Assembly: GCA_963682175.1 (NCBI GenBank)
Contig: OY821772.1
Coordinates: 51,296,925 to 51,360,924 of the forward strand
DNA from: Triglochin maritima
Taxonomy: Eukaryota > Streptophyta > Magnoliopsida > Alismatales > Juncaginaceae
DNA length: 64,000 nucleotides
Direction of reading: 5' to 3'
Part shown: positions 37,501 to 47,046 of the stretch, piece by piece
Layout of the letters: every line of letters starts with the position of its first letter
Numbering within the stretch: position 1 is the stretch's first letter
Translations under genes and position numbers: made by a program
Notes under the pieces: generated by a model
Told to the model about the DNA's origin: nothing
What the model saw: only the letters and a program-made list of their open reading frames with translations
Database searches by the model: none

Positions 37501-39468
37501 GAGTGATGTCGAGGACAACACATTGTTAAAGACAGGGTTTCTTCATCATTCTGGTTTTCGTGAGATTTTAAGGTTAAACAAGTATAACTTACCCATTTAG
37601 TGCTACCTTGATGAATTTAAGATGGGTCCATGCAGAACCAGGTACCTCCCAGACCATGCTGAAATCATCATCTGGTCGTACCGAACCTGACCTCCCTGCT
37701 AGATCTCTTACATGACCATAAGTTGGAAGAACATCAAACATGTCTCCGAGGTAATTCTGAATAGTCTTTGCTTTGGTGGCAGATTCGACAACCATAACTG
37801 ACTTGCCCGTTGGTGGGAAGAGAGGAACCATTTCCCTTTTCCCGACATTGATATTTCCAACTGGATATGCTTTTTCATATATTTTGGGTGTCGATGATTT
37901 CTTTGAAGCTTTGGTTTTCTTCCCACGTGAAATCTTAGAGGCATTACTCTTCTGAACAGCTTCACTGTTTATCATACTGTCTTCGCTCTCTGTCTTTTTA
38001 ATCTGTTCTTTAGATCTCTTCCTCCTGCTACTCGCTGTTTTTTTCTTCTGTAAGCCTTCAGACTTTGCAGCATCTTTTTGGAGAGGTGGTTGGGAGTCAT
38101 CCACTGTTGTAGCTTGATTTAGGCTGCTATGGGCAGGTAATGACTTGGCCCATTGGGAGCCACGGAATAATTCAATTAAAGAATGTCTGCGGACTTCCTT
38201 CCCATCACTTGTATTTGTATTTTTGTTGGTTTCCTTTCTTTCTGTTGTGTTTTGTGAAAAAAATCTTTTGCTGCTTTTTTCGTAACAAATGGAGTTTGAT
38301 CTAGATTTATTGCACGCCGCAATAATAAGTGTGTGTTGTCTCCCGATCCGCAATGTATTATCGAGCCGGATGTTCAACCAATAGTCACAACCACTAATCG
38401 AGTAATTTCTGCTTGCGGCCAGGGTAGAACAAGGCAAGTGAGCCCTTGAAATTGGAATACATCCGCACTGTGTCTGTTGCAAAAGACCACAAGAGGCAAG
38501 TCAGAGTGGTAGAATAAACACTAGTACAATCAACTACCAACATTAGGGATGAGCTTCGGTCCAGGACCGGACCGGACCGAAACCCGAATTTTCGGGAAGT
38601 CCGGACCGAATAGGTTCGGTCCGGTCCGGTCCGGGTTGGTCCAAAACCCGGATTTTCCCCTTAAATTTTCGGTCCGGTCCGGACCGAAGACCGAATTTCC
38701 AAAATTTTGTGGACCGAAGACCGGACCGAAAAAATTCGGTCCGGTTCGGTCCGGGTGCCCGGACCGGACCGAATTTTGCTCACCCCTAACCAACATCAAA
38801 TGCAAGGAATGTCAGAATGTGCACATCAAATGGATATAGATGTTGTTGTTGCAACAACACGACCAAAGAAATTGATTGGGCCATGGATCAGCATATTAAA
38901 CGATAGTGAGAGCCTTCCCAACCATATCCATTGCAATAACTTGACATGTAAAAATTATAAACATTGCTTTAAAAGAAAAGAGAGAGAAAAATCACACCAA
39001 GTGTTATAGCAACGGGCCAACGGCAATCCGAAAAATTCACCACCCAAACTTTAGTAAAGTTTTTTTTAAACTACGAAACTGTTTGAAATTGGTACGAATG
39101 TAGATTTTCGACACGACTTCTAAACAGAGGTGGAGCTACAAGTTCACAGTTACTGAAAACAGTCACTGGAAATTCTCTTAACTCTTCGCATTTCGGGATT
39201 CCGCCTCGCCTGTAACGACCCTCGAGGATTGCGGAATCGTTGGCTTTTCGTCACTTCAAAGTTCAAACATATTGTACTTACAAATTCCGACTCTCCCGAC
39301 CGAAATCCCCCGACTTGAAACGATATTGCAATTTTGACCAAACTAATGGGGCTTGGGAACGGCGAAGAGAAAACGAACCTGAACCATTGGGAGCCGACGG
39401 AGGCAGGAGGAAAGCGCGGTGGAGTGGTGGAGACGCATAGGCGCGGCGGCACAGGGGGCGGAGGGCAT
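19515..39468 (-). CDS. Type IA DNA topoisomerase (TopA-like), probably organellar
   Basis: Relaxes negative supercoils by single-strand passage. Exons in coding order: 39468-39379, 38473-37593, 37401-36747, 35209-35123, 33709-33663, 33381-33272, 32928-32828, 31512-31420, 30648-30562, 30225-30142, 30063-29995, 29734-29675, 28666-28595, 27690-27583, 27487-27411, 25417-25334, 23779-23665, 23600-23514, 21948-21883, 21800-21705, 19634-19515 (about 1062 aa, all GT..AG, in frame). Toprim runs from SVMVVESATKAKTIQNYLG to ATDPDREGEAIAWHL. The nucleophile is Y564 in GLITYMRTDG. Other family motifs are AQEAHEAIRPTS and LEELGIGRPSTYAPI. A C4 zinc ribbon uses C872, C875, C895 and C901. Two C-terminal repeats follow (KKGPYGYYVQLG, KYGFSVRHKRT). 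The 30-aa first exon is Arg/Ser-rich and fits a transit peptide. The start was chosen because only ATG 39468 keeps frame; ATG 39476 does not. In the last exon, AAACAG|GTACTC could be a donor for a further exon. Confidence 0.9.
20186..20300. mobile_element. Diverged MITE fragment in topoisomerase intron
   Basis: The sequence tagggttaattgcagtttgc followed by ttaaaacgt and 'cattgacatttta' resembles the left part of the element at 26367-26867. No right end was identified. Confidence 0.35.
22105..22358. repeat. Two-copy tandem repeat, 129-bp period (intron)
   Basis: Copies begin with gaccta at 22105 and 22234 and are nearly identical, sharing cctttaaacatggtcacaaa and catgtgcaaatcatgcaaat. The repeat lies in the intron between the 21948-21883 and 23600-23514 exons. 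Confidence 0.9.
26367..26867. mobile_element. MULE-type MITE with 9-bp target duplication (intron)
   Basis: Ends are gggtaagttgcag on the left and the inverted counterpart ctgtaacttactc-like sequence (atgtaacttactc) on the right. The exact 9-bp duplication taaaaacta flanks it at 26358-26366 and 26868-26876. The 501-bp element is non-coding and sits in the intron between the exons ending 27411 and starting 25417. A 9-bp duplication fits the Mutator superfamily. Confidence 0.85.
27078..27101 (+). repeat. G24 homopolymer run (intron)
   Basis: Uninterrupted run of 24 G on +, so C24 in the topoisomerase pre-mRNA. The true length is uncertain because such runs are hard to sequence. Confidence 0.85.
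28194..28424. repeat. Two-copy tandem repeat, 117-bp period (intron)
   Basis: Copies start with attaagtaaatt at 28194 and 28311. They share ttggtcttcatagac..ccaac and atgtaaacttggcttcctc.gccagat, and end with aatgtccat. Confidence 0.85.
34077..34236. repeat. Two-copy tandem repeat, 80-bp period (intron)
   Basis: Copies start with gacattccaaa at 34077 and 34157, each ending in taaatacaccatgtcgatac. They differ by a few indels. The repeat lies in the intron between the 35209-35123 and 33709-33663 exons. Confidence 0.9.
38544..38788. mobile_element. hAT MITE rich in GGTCCGG, 8-bp target duplication (intron 1)
   Basis: The element starts TAGGGATGAGC and ends GCTCACCCCTA, inverted matches. The perfect 8-bp duplication accaacat flanks it at 38536-38543 and 38789-38796. 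The 245-bp interior is built almost wholly from ggtccgg/ccggacc words in both orientations and would fold on itself. It lies in the first topoisomerase intron, 70 bp before the second exon. Confidence 0.93.
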
Positions 39469-39640
39469 CGGAGCATGTGGCGGAGGGCGTCGGCGAGAGG
39501 GGGAAGGTTAAGGAAGAAGTGGCGAGCGAGGGAGGGTTTAGGGAGAGAGAAAGAAAGAGTTGGAAAGAGGATTTTGTTTTTCGATGAAATACATATTATT
39601 GGATAAATGAACATGCGCAGAACACGTAGGAGCGGACGGT
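39469..39640 (-). promoter_or_regulatory. Topoisomerase 5' leader and upstream ATG
   Basis: Upstream of the coding ATG (39468) the minus strand is C/T-rich with CT stretches typical of a plant leader. An extra ATG at 39476-39474 lies 8 nt earlier in another frame. It would read MLRCPPPPVPPRL and overlap the main start. No convincing TATA box was assigned. Confidence 0.45.
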
Positions 39641-40053
39641 GTATCTGGTAAGAATATTGCTATTGTATATTTGTATGATTGTCGAAAATATAAAAATTAG
39701 AATTATAAAGGAATTAGGTATGCAACTTAAATTGAAAAATAACGATGATACATGAAAATCAATAGATTATTAAAGTTCGAAATGACCGAAACGAAAGTAA
39801 AGAACATTGCTTAAAAAAACAAACTACAATTAATTATTAAATTGGATATCCAATCTCTAAACATATGGTTTGTATATTTACAAAGAAAAGCACCTCCTAA
39901 ATCTAATTTAGACATGAGACAAAACCAACATCATTTGTACATTCTCTGGCATACAACTATCAAGGTATGAGTTAGGCTCGGAAACACGAATAGAAGGGTC
40001 ATCACCCAATATACCCTTATATGAATATAAATGTTATAAATTAAATTATAAAA
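39641..40053. other. Intergenic AT-rich DNA
   Basis: No gene or repeat recognised between the topoisomerase leader and the duplicated MULE end. Confidence 0.6.
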
Positions 40054-40591
40054 ACCAACACGATACGTTAGCTTTTGAACTATAAATAAATATATTAAAG
40101 AATTAAATAAAATATTTTAATCCAAATAGTTCATTAATTCTCGAAAACATGATTTGAAATACACGTTCTCCGTAAAATAATTGGGAACTACTAAACGTCG
40201 CCCCAAAACTACTTAAATCGCCCCTTGAAATTACCAAATTGCCCTTAACAATATATTTAATACCCATATCGTCCCGTGTCTTTAAACAAGGTTATTGACT
40301 CAGTTTTACTAACATTCCAAGTACCAACACGATACGTTAGCTTTTGAACTATAAATAAATATATTAAAGAATTAAATAAAATATTATAATCCAAATAGTT
40401 CATTAATTCTCGAAAACATGATTTGAAATACATGTTCTCCGTAAAATAATTGGGAACTACTAAACGTCGCCCCAAAACTACTTAAATCGCCCCTTGAAAT
40501 TACCAAATTGCCCTTAGCAATATATTTAATACCCATATCGTCCTGTGTCTTTAAACAATGTTATTGACTCAGTTTTACTAACATTCCTAGT
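40054..40591. repeat. 269-bp tandem duplication spanning a MULE end
   Basis: Copies run 40054-40322 and 40323-40591 and are almost identical. Each holds about 129 bp of flanking DNA (from accaacacgatacgttagc), the target-site word aaataatt, the MULE left end and about 140 bp of element interior. Both breakpoints fall in accaacac. Confidence 0.92.
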
Positions 40592-40666
40592 ACCAACACC
40601 ATGAAAATGTCTAGCGAAATACCTAGATCAGGCGAAGTAACGGAGGCGGGTTTTTTTTTCCGACAC

Positions 40667-40752
40667 GGGCGTCTGGCTAAGACGCATGTACCATCGTTGA
40701 GGCGTCTTAGCCAGACGCCTCCACGATGGTACATACGTCTTAGTCAGACGTC
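40667..40752. repeat. GGCGTCT palindromic array, left, MULE copy 2
   Basis: Units of gggcgtctggctaagacgca and ggcgtcttagccagacgcc separated by ccatcgttgag/ccacgatgg, which pair with each other. Confidence 0.9.
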
Positions 40753-41033
40753 CCGTTTTTTTGTTTTTTTTTTGTCAAATTAAAATTATACGGTGTGTTA
40801 TCTCAAATTATTTGACGTTTCTTTGCAAGTTTTCGGTGGTAACCGGTTGGATTACAATGTGTTTTTTGCAAGTGATGAAGATTCAAAAAAAATCCAGATC
40901 CAACATTTTTAAGATCCAAAATCCCCCGGCGGTAAAACATCATGACTTACAAATATTAACTTATTAATTAATTAATTTAACAATTATCCAAATTTATAAT
41001 CAATTATCTTTTTAAAATAATAATAATAAATTA

Positions 41034-41190
41034 CGGGCGTCTTACACAGACGCCTGTCCCATGGGCGGGGCGTCTGGGTAAGACGCCTCCCCCATAGGCG
41101 AGGCGTCTGGGTAAAACGCATCCCCTATAGGGGAGGCGTCTTACCCAGACGCCCCCGCCTACGTGGGGGCGGCTCTTTCGGACGCCCATA
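41034..41190. repeat. GGCGTCT palindromic array, right, MULE copy 2
   Basis: About five units in the same pattern as in copy 1, with cccatgggcgggg and cccataggcgagg linkers. Confidence 0.9.
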
Positions 41191-41721
41191 AGTTTTTATT
41201 ATTTTATTAAAAAGATGTTAGATATTTTACCAGATTCGAGTACACTGGGGCGTCCGTTGGCTCATTACTGACCTTCAAAACATTATTTTTTATGATTATA
41301 AGAGAAAGATGAAGAGAGATGTGTGATAGAATGGTAAAATGTCGTGTTATAGCAGTAGAAATGAGAGAATGGCAAAATGGTAATTTCAATGAGCGATTTA
41401 AGTAATTTTGGGGCGATGTTTAGCAATTCAGAAATAATTCCCTTGAAAAGTATTTTTATTGTTTGTCATAACCAAAAGTGGGTCTCCTTTGGGCCTAATG
41501 GGTCCATGAGATTTCATTTGAAAAAAATATATACTATTATTAAAGCATTTTAAAAAGAACTCAAATCAATACCTTAATATCCAAATCACACAAACTCTCG
41601 TTCTCTCCAACCTTCGTCTAGCCCAAATATTCAAAACAAACATTAGTATCAAGTTTTGGGGGTTTCCCAACACAGATGTAACAAAAACTCTCTTGTATTT
41701 GGTTTGATTTAAGTATTTGTT

Positions 41722-44700
41722 TTGGTTTGGATTTGTGTTAGTGAGAAGTTAAAGCAAACATGTGTTGTTGCATACATGTTTGGAAGTTGGTCGGGTTCAT
41801 ATACTCTGTTGCCTCAATTGTTAAATGTTATTAAACAGTCAAATCTTGGAAGTAAAGTTGTAGTTCATTCTGACCCTTTACCATGCGTTGGTGTCCGTCA
41901 GTTTAAATGTGCAGCATGAGCTTTTGGTCATTGTATTCAGGCATTCCAATATCTGCGTACTGTTATCAGTATAAACGTCTCATTTCTTAAAGGTAGATAT
42001 GAAGGAATGTTACTTGTTGTTGTTGGGTATCACACTGAGAATCAACTACTGCCTCTTGCATTTTGGCTCGTTGAGAATGAAAATATATCCAATTGGTGAT
42101 GATTTATGAGATGGTTGGGACGAGAGGTGATTGGAGATAGGAATATATGTGTCATATCTGATCGACATGCTGCAATTAAACACATTTTTAGGAATCCCGG
42201 TTACGGTTGGCACGAGGAAGCAAATGAAGCAATTCATCGTTTATGCACACAACATATTGCCGAAAACTTACTTAAAAATTGTAAGAATCAATATGCAGTT
42301 GACGCCTTTAAGGCAGCATGCAGACACAGTAGTCCGTGGGATTTCAAAGTCAGTTTGGATCAAGTTGAGTATTGGAGTAAAGATGCATTACAATACATAA
42401 GAGGGATTGGGGGAAAAATGAAACAAATGAGCATGAACTAGAGGTTCGTAGTAAGTGGTCGTTGTGTCACGACGGATGCCAAAGATGGGGGAATAATGAC
42501 AAACAATGTTGCGGAGTGCCTAAACAATGTATTCAAAGAAGCTCGTGGTTTACCCATGTGTGCAATTGTAGAGGCGACATACTATAAACTGTTGGAGTGG
42601 TTCAACAACAGAAGACAACATGCACGTGTGTTGGCACAAAGAGGACACATATTTCCCGAGAGGGTTACACAAATATTGGAAAAAATTGCAGCAGTTGCAT
42701 GTCAACATGAGGTGAAAATAACTGATTTGGATACAAGGGTATATGAGGTCATAGTCAAACATGAAAGAGTGAGCAGAATTGGAGTAGTAGGAGGGATCGT
42801 AGTTACAAGGTGATTCTACGTGACAGCACCAGACCGAAGTGTAAGTGTCGGAGACTACAAAATACAGGTATCGTTTGCAGTCATGTTTTGGCAGTGTGTG
42901 CCGCACGTAACTACAATGCCAATGTGTAGGATCGTGTGGGTCTATGGGTCCACAAACTAATCACGATTAAGCCTTAATTAACTACTTGGTTGATTGATCA
43001 AAGAATTGCAGCGGAAATTAAAAACAAATCAAACACAAGTAGGAAAGCAATGCAAACCACAAGAAGACACCGGATTTACAGAGGTTCGGCCGCGCCTACG
43101 TCCTCTCTTGCAAGCCCCTCTCGAATCTCCGTTCGAGCCCCTCTTGCGTCTTCACTATGCCTCCCCGTTCCGGGCCGGGAGCAACGCCTTTTACAAGTCT
43201 TCAAGCTCGCGAACAACCCTCGCCGAGCTTGGCACCACCTCTCACAACCCGAGAGGATCACTTCGGGCTTTCACCGAAATCCTTGCTTCTTTGTCTTGGG
43301 CTTTCACCAAGACCCTTGCTCACTTGACAACACAAGTAACTGAGTGGGATTCACTCTCTAATTGAGCACAACAATTGCTAGATTGATTGTATGATGAATG
43401 ATGTGGAAATTAGGCTTTGGATGGCTAATTTGGAGCTTTGAGGTTGTGGAAAATCTCACTATAAGTTTGACACTTTGGAGTTGTGAAATCTTATGGAAAA
43501 CTAAGTGTGAACCTCTATTTATAAGCTCCTAAAGTTTTCTAGCCGTTTGGACAAGATTTGATTGGGTTTTGTGCAAGATACACAAGTCAGAAAATCGGGC
43601 TGCAAATCTGTCCAGAAACGGTCGACCGAAAGGTGTATCGGTCGACCGAACCCTTGAGTCTGTTGATGGATCGGTTGACCGAACATAGGTACTGGTCGAC
43701 CGAATCACTTAAGTTCTATAGGTCAACGGTCGACCGAGCAGGTACCGGTCGACCGAACTACTAGGTTCGGTAGAGAGAAATCTTGATCGGTTGGACAAAC
43801 TTGTGTCGACCGATAGCAGGGGGTTTTTCACGAATTACACGGTCGACCGAATAAGGTAGTTTGTTCGACCGGTTCTAAAGTATATGGGGGTGTATATTGA
43901 AAAAATTGTGTATACGACCGTTGTATAATACGACAAATAAAACGGTCGTATTTTTACCAGAAATGGTAAACAAAACGGTCGACCGAAGGTCTACCGGTCG
44001 ACCGAAGGTCTACCGGTCGACCGAACAGGTCTGGGTAATCGGTTAAATAGATGTGTGATCGGTTGAACGGATTGGTCTGGTATAACAAAAATTGTGTATA
44101 ACCGGTCGACCGAAAGGTGAACGGTCGACCGAACTCAGGCAGACTGGTGACCAATGTTTTAGGTGTTTAGGTGATCTAATGAAGTCCAAATTATATGATA
44201 TTTTGTGTGTGACTCCTAAAAGGAACCTAGTGTGTGAATGCATGCATATTAGCTTAAGTTATGCTCAATTTACATAAGTTCCTAATTCTCAAAGAAAGGA
44301 AAATTTACATGTCTTCAATCCTAGCTTGATTACATGTCTTGACTTGACTTTTCTTCTTTCTTGAGTCTTGATCACCTGTAGATGTTAGCACAATACAATA
44401 TGTATACTATTATACTACATGTGCTAATCTACATGTCCTTATTAAGATTAGGTTTAATTACATCATCAAAATACGGATTAAGGCCAAAAAGCCAACACAA
44501 TGAATATACACATTCGTACTACAGTGTCAACTCTCTAGTGCACATGGGAGGATCACTTCGATGTGTACGGGAAGGAAGATGATTTGCCTGAATATATGGG
44601 AGACAAAATCATACATGATGATCGATCACTCGTGAAGAAAGGAAGGAGAAGGTCAAAACGTTTACCGATGACGATGGATGTCATGGAAGGAAGGATGGGT

Positions 44701-44769
44701 CCGGGTCATTGTACAAGTTGTGGTTCGATTAATCATACAAACGATCGTTGCAATGTAAGAGAATGTTGA
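41722..44769 (+). pseudogene. MULE transposase pseudogene split by a solo LTR (MULE B)
   Basis: A second, unrelated MULE transposase, in pieces at about 41722-42924 and 44503-44769. The first catalytic motif, usually sIDGT, reads ISINVSFLKGRYEG, so the Asp is lost. The second (ICVISDRHAAIKHIF) and the Glu motif (NNVAECLNNVFKEA) are present. A SWIM zinc finger follows (CKCRRL..CSHVLAVC), then after the insertion a CCHC knuckle (CTSCGSINHTNDRC) and a stop. Lesions: TGA codons near 41918 and about 42098-42103, and frameshifts around 42440-42490 and 42810. Ignoring the 1573-bp LTR and one copy of its 5-bp target duplication restores reading across the junction, so the LTR arrived in a readable frame. 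Faces the PMD gene at 46507-44918. Confidence 0.85.
42925..44497. mobile_element. Solo LTR of an LTR retrotransposon, 5-bp target duplication
   Basis: Starts TGTAGGATCG and ends AGCCAACA (TG..CA), flanked by the exact duplication caatg at 42920-42924 and 44498-44502. It is 1573 bp, with no internal coding region and no second LTR, so it looks like the product of LTR-LTR recombination. From 43618 to 44131 it contains many copies of the palindrome CGGTCGACCG and variants. It also contains tgtatacgaccgttgtataa, shared with the repeat at 55.8-57.0 kb. The superfamily cannot be told without the internal region. Confidence 0.85.
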
Positions 44770-44917
44770 ATGTATTGTAATGTTTAATTTAATGTAATGT
44801 TTAATGTATTGTAATGTTGAATGTATTGTAATGTTGAATGTATTGTAACGTTGAATATATATTTTTACTAGTCATATCTATAAGTCAAACCATATCAATT
44901 AAAATGATAAAACCAAA

Positions 44918-46507
44918 TCATAAAATCTTAAAGCACAACATGTTTACAACTGATGGTCTTGCGCCACTGTCGCCGTATGTATATGAACCTCTAAACTGCG
45001 ATGGATATGTGGCAAAATCATCGTATGGTGCATTGGATAGCCTAAAACTATATGTTGTTTGGTCTACAACTCTAGGTACCGCACAATCATCACGAATGTC
45101 ATTATTACCATCAACATCTTCAGGAATCAACTCCATATTTGCAGGTAATCCAGCATTACTCAGTACTCTTTCAAATTCGTGAACCTGATCGCAATCGACG
45201 ACATCGAGTTGGTGACTTTTCAGCAACATTTTACAGAGCCCCTTAGTTTCACGTTTGTACAACTGCTTGATAACAAATTTAGCCCGTTGAATACCATGTA
45301 AGCCCTGTAATTGTAGTTTGAAAATTAAATAGTAAAACACAACAAACAATAACCATCAAAGTCATTAAAAACATATCATATGTCGAATACGTGGTCCACC
45401 AGGAACGTTGACCTAAGTCCTCGATAGAATCACGTGGGGCTGGCAACGGCTTTTCCAAACTGAACTCTATTTGGCTCGTATGTTGACTGTGTACATACCA
45501 TTATGCTGAAACCACTGACGATACCGTCGATTTTCTCTCGGATCATATGGTCGACTTTCCTCAAGAATCTGCGATCTACCCCACTCTCGTATGTAAAATT
45601 CATGCTTCGCTGACCAATCATCTCTCTGTCGGGCCGCATGTACTATCTTATCAAGTCTTTTTAGTTCTGTCCACGGATGAGGTTCTGGCGGTGGCGTCGT
45701 CTGAAAAATCCAAATTGCCTCATAGTTCTTTCTGGATGATGTCATCGTATCATCAAAAAATGAATCAAAGACACTCTCGCGAGCCAATATGCAGCATCCG
45801 TAGTAAATACCCGACCAGGAAGCAACATCATATATTGATTATACGGCTGTCAGTTTACATGCTCATTCAACATACATTCAAATTCATTTATGTAATGTGT
45901 AAGACAATTATGTGCGACACTAACCTCATAAGTCTATGTGTATTGCCACTTAATAGCAAATGAAAGTCGCGATTCTAGGTCTTCTCCACCTAAACACTTA
46001 GCAAGACCCACGTGTCTCGGCTGGGCTACGGGAAATCGAGTCCAAGACCAGTGTTGAAGGAGTAATAATGCACCACTAATGTTCTTCTTAACAGTTTGAC
46101 ATGAAATAGACAAGTTGCGATATAAACATGAAAGCACGACCGCATCCCAATTGTATACTACCAGCTTATCCAACACCTGCAAAAACCTCAAATACATATG
46201 AAACACCTGTCACAGAGCTATCAAGGAAAACCATGGATCCAGACAAATCTAAAATGAAAGCCCGTGTATATTGTGTCACTTATTCATCTGTGGGAAAATC
46301 CAGGAGGTTCCCGTATTTTACCTGCAACCATTGCAAACTGATGTTAAATCCCGACTCTTTGAAAATTTGTGGCTCATCTGCTCCTACTGTTCGCTTACCT
46401 TTTTTCATCATCTCGACATTTATATCAATCCCAAAAGAATTTTTAATTAACTTACGACTGTCTCGATCACTGTGCCCAATTGTTGGAATACTAGTGATAG
46501 ACCCCAC
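44918..46507 (-). pseudogene. Plant mobile domain (PMD) gene, degraded, of MULE B
   Basis: Minus-strand pieces in order: 46507-46280 (RKLIKNSFGIDI, LQWLQVKYGNLLDF), 46206-45934 (NWDAVVLSCLYRNLS, ISGALLLLQHWSWTRFPVAQP), 45787-45467 (EAIWIFQTTPPPEPHPWTEL, DDWSAKHEFYIREWG) and a less conserved tail 45349-44918. These match the N-terminal, central and C-terminal blocks of PMD proteins. The central 'LLLQ.WSW.RFP' block is diagnostic. Some breaks may be introns, as CAG|GT-like sites occur near their edges, but no continuous reading could be assembled, so I call it degraded. It faces the transposase to its left, as in MULE A. Confidence 0.75.
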
Positions 46508-46556
46508 AAACAGCTCACATCCTGCAATGTTAATCTAATCCCCCAATTTTAAAATT

Positions 46557-46790
46557 TTCATTTAAATTTCATTAGATTAAAAAAATACGGATAAATTCAC
46601 TACCGAATCCGTGGTTGCACGGATTGCGGTTTGCGGCCGCGATCCGATTACTTTTCGATCCGTGGTTGCACGGATCGTGGGTCGCACATGCGAGCCTATT
46701 ACTTTTCGATTTTCTCTCTCCTATTTTCAAAAAAATTCATTTAAATTTTATTAGATTAAAAAATTACGGATAAATTCACTACCCAATCCC
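46557..46790. repeat. Direct repeats between MULE B and the SPT5 promoter
   Basis: The segment ttcatttaaattt.attagattaaaaaa.tacggataaattcacta occurs at about 46557 and 46735 (178 bp apart). Between them, gatccgtggttgcacggat occurs twice. This is probably the right terminal region of MULE B, though matching left-end sequence near 41.5 kb was not found. Confidence 0.7.
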
Positions 46791-46969
46791 CCCACTTATT
46801 ATGACCTTATCTCGTACCCACCCCAAAAAAAAGGAAAAAAAAGTGGTGCTAAAACGGCCCAATACACAGTCTACTTCCGAGTGATGGCTCGCAGATCGCA
46901 TTCCCCAACTGCCGAATCGATCCATTCGGGTTCGCCCCTCGTCCGGGCCCACACTCGTTCCCTACCCCC

Positions 46970-46977
46970 TATAAATA
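46970..46977 (+). promoter_or_regulatory. TATA box of the SPT5 gene
   Basis: TATAAATA 70 bp before the SPT5 start codon, in a locally C-rich region. This predicts transcription from about 47000-47010 and a short leader of about 40 nt. Confidence 0.75.
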
Positions 46978-47046
46978 CCCTCACTCCAAACCCCACCATT
47001 CCAAACCCGACACCACCGCACCCGCACCTCCGACGAGCTCCACGCC

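Larger units (their letters stand above)
40452..41431. mobile_element. Non-autonomous MULE, family A copy 2
   Basis: Left end gggaactactaaacgtcgcc and right end gggcgatgtttagcaattcag are inverted matches of the ends of copy 1. Flanks share the 8-bp word aaataatt (40444-40451 and 41432-41439), extending to 9 with one mismatch. An extra copy of the left end starts at 40183 through the tandem duplication. Inside are an ATG-containing remnant (atgtctagcgaaatacctag), two GGCGTCT arrays and no transposase domain. It probably depends on a related transposase for movement. Confidence 0.88.

Noticed and set aside
38530..38839. Frames with repeated PDRTE/FGPV peptides
   Set aside because: Translations of the ggtccgg repeats of a hAT MITE with a clear target duplication, not a protein gene.
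43076..43365. Open frames within the solo LTR
   Set aside because: Overlapping frames on both strands without domains; the sequence is bounded by TG..CA and a 5-bp duplication.
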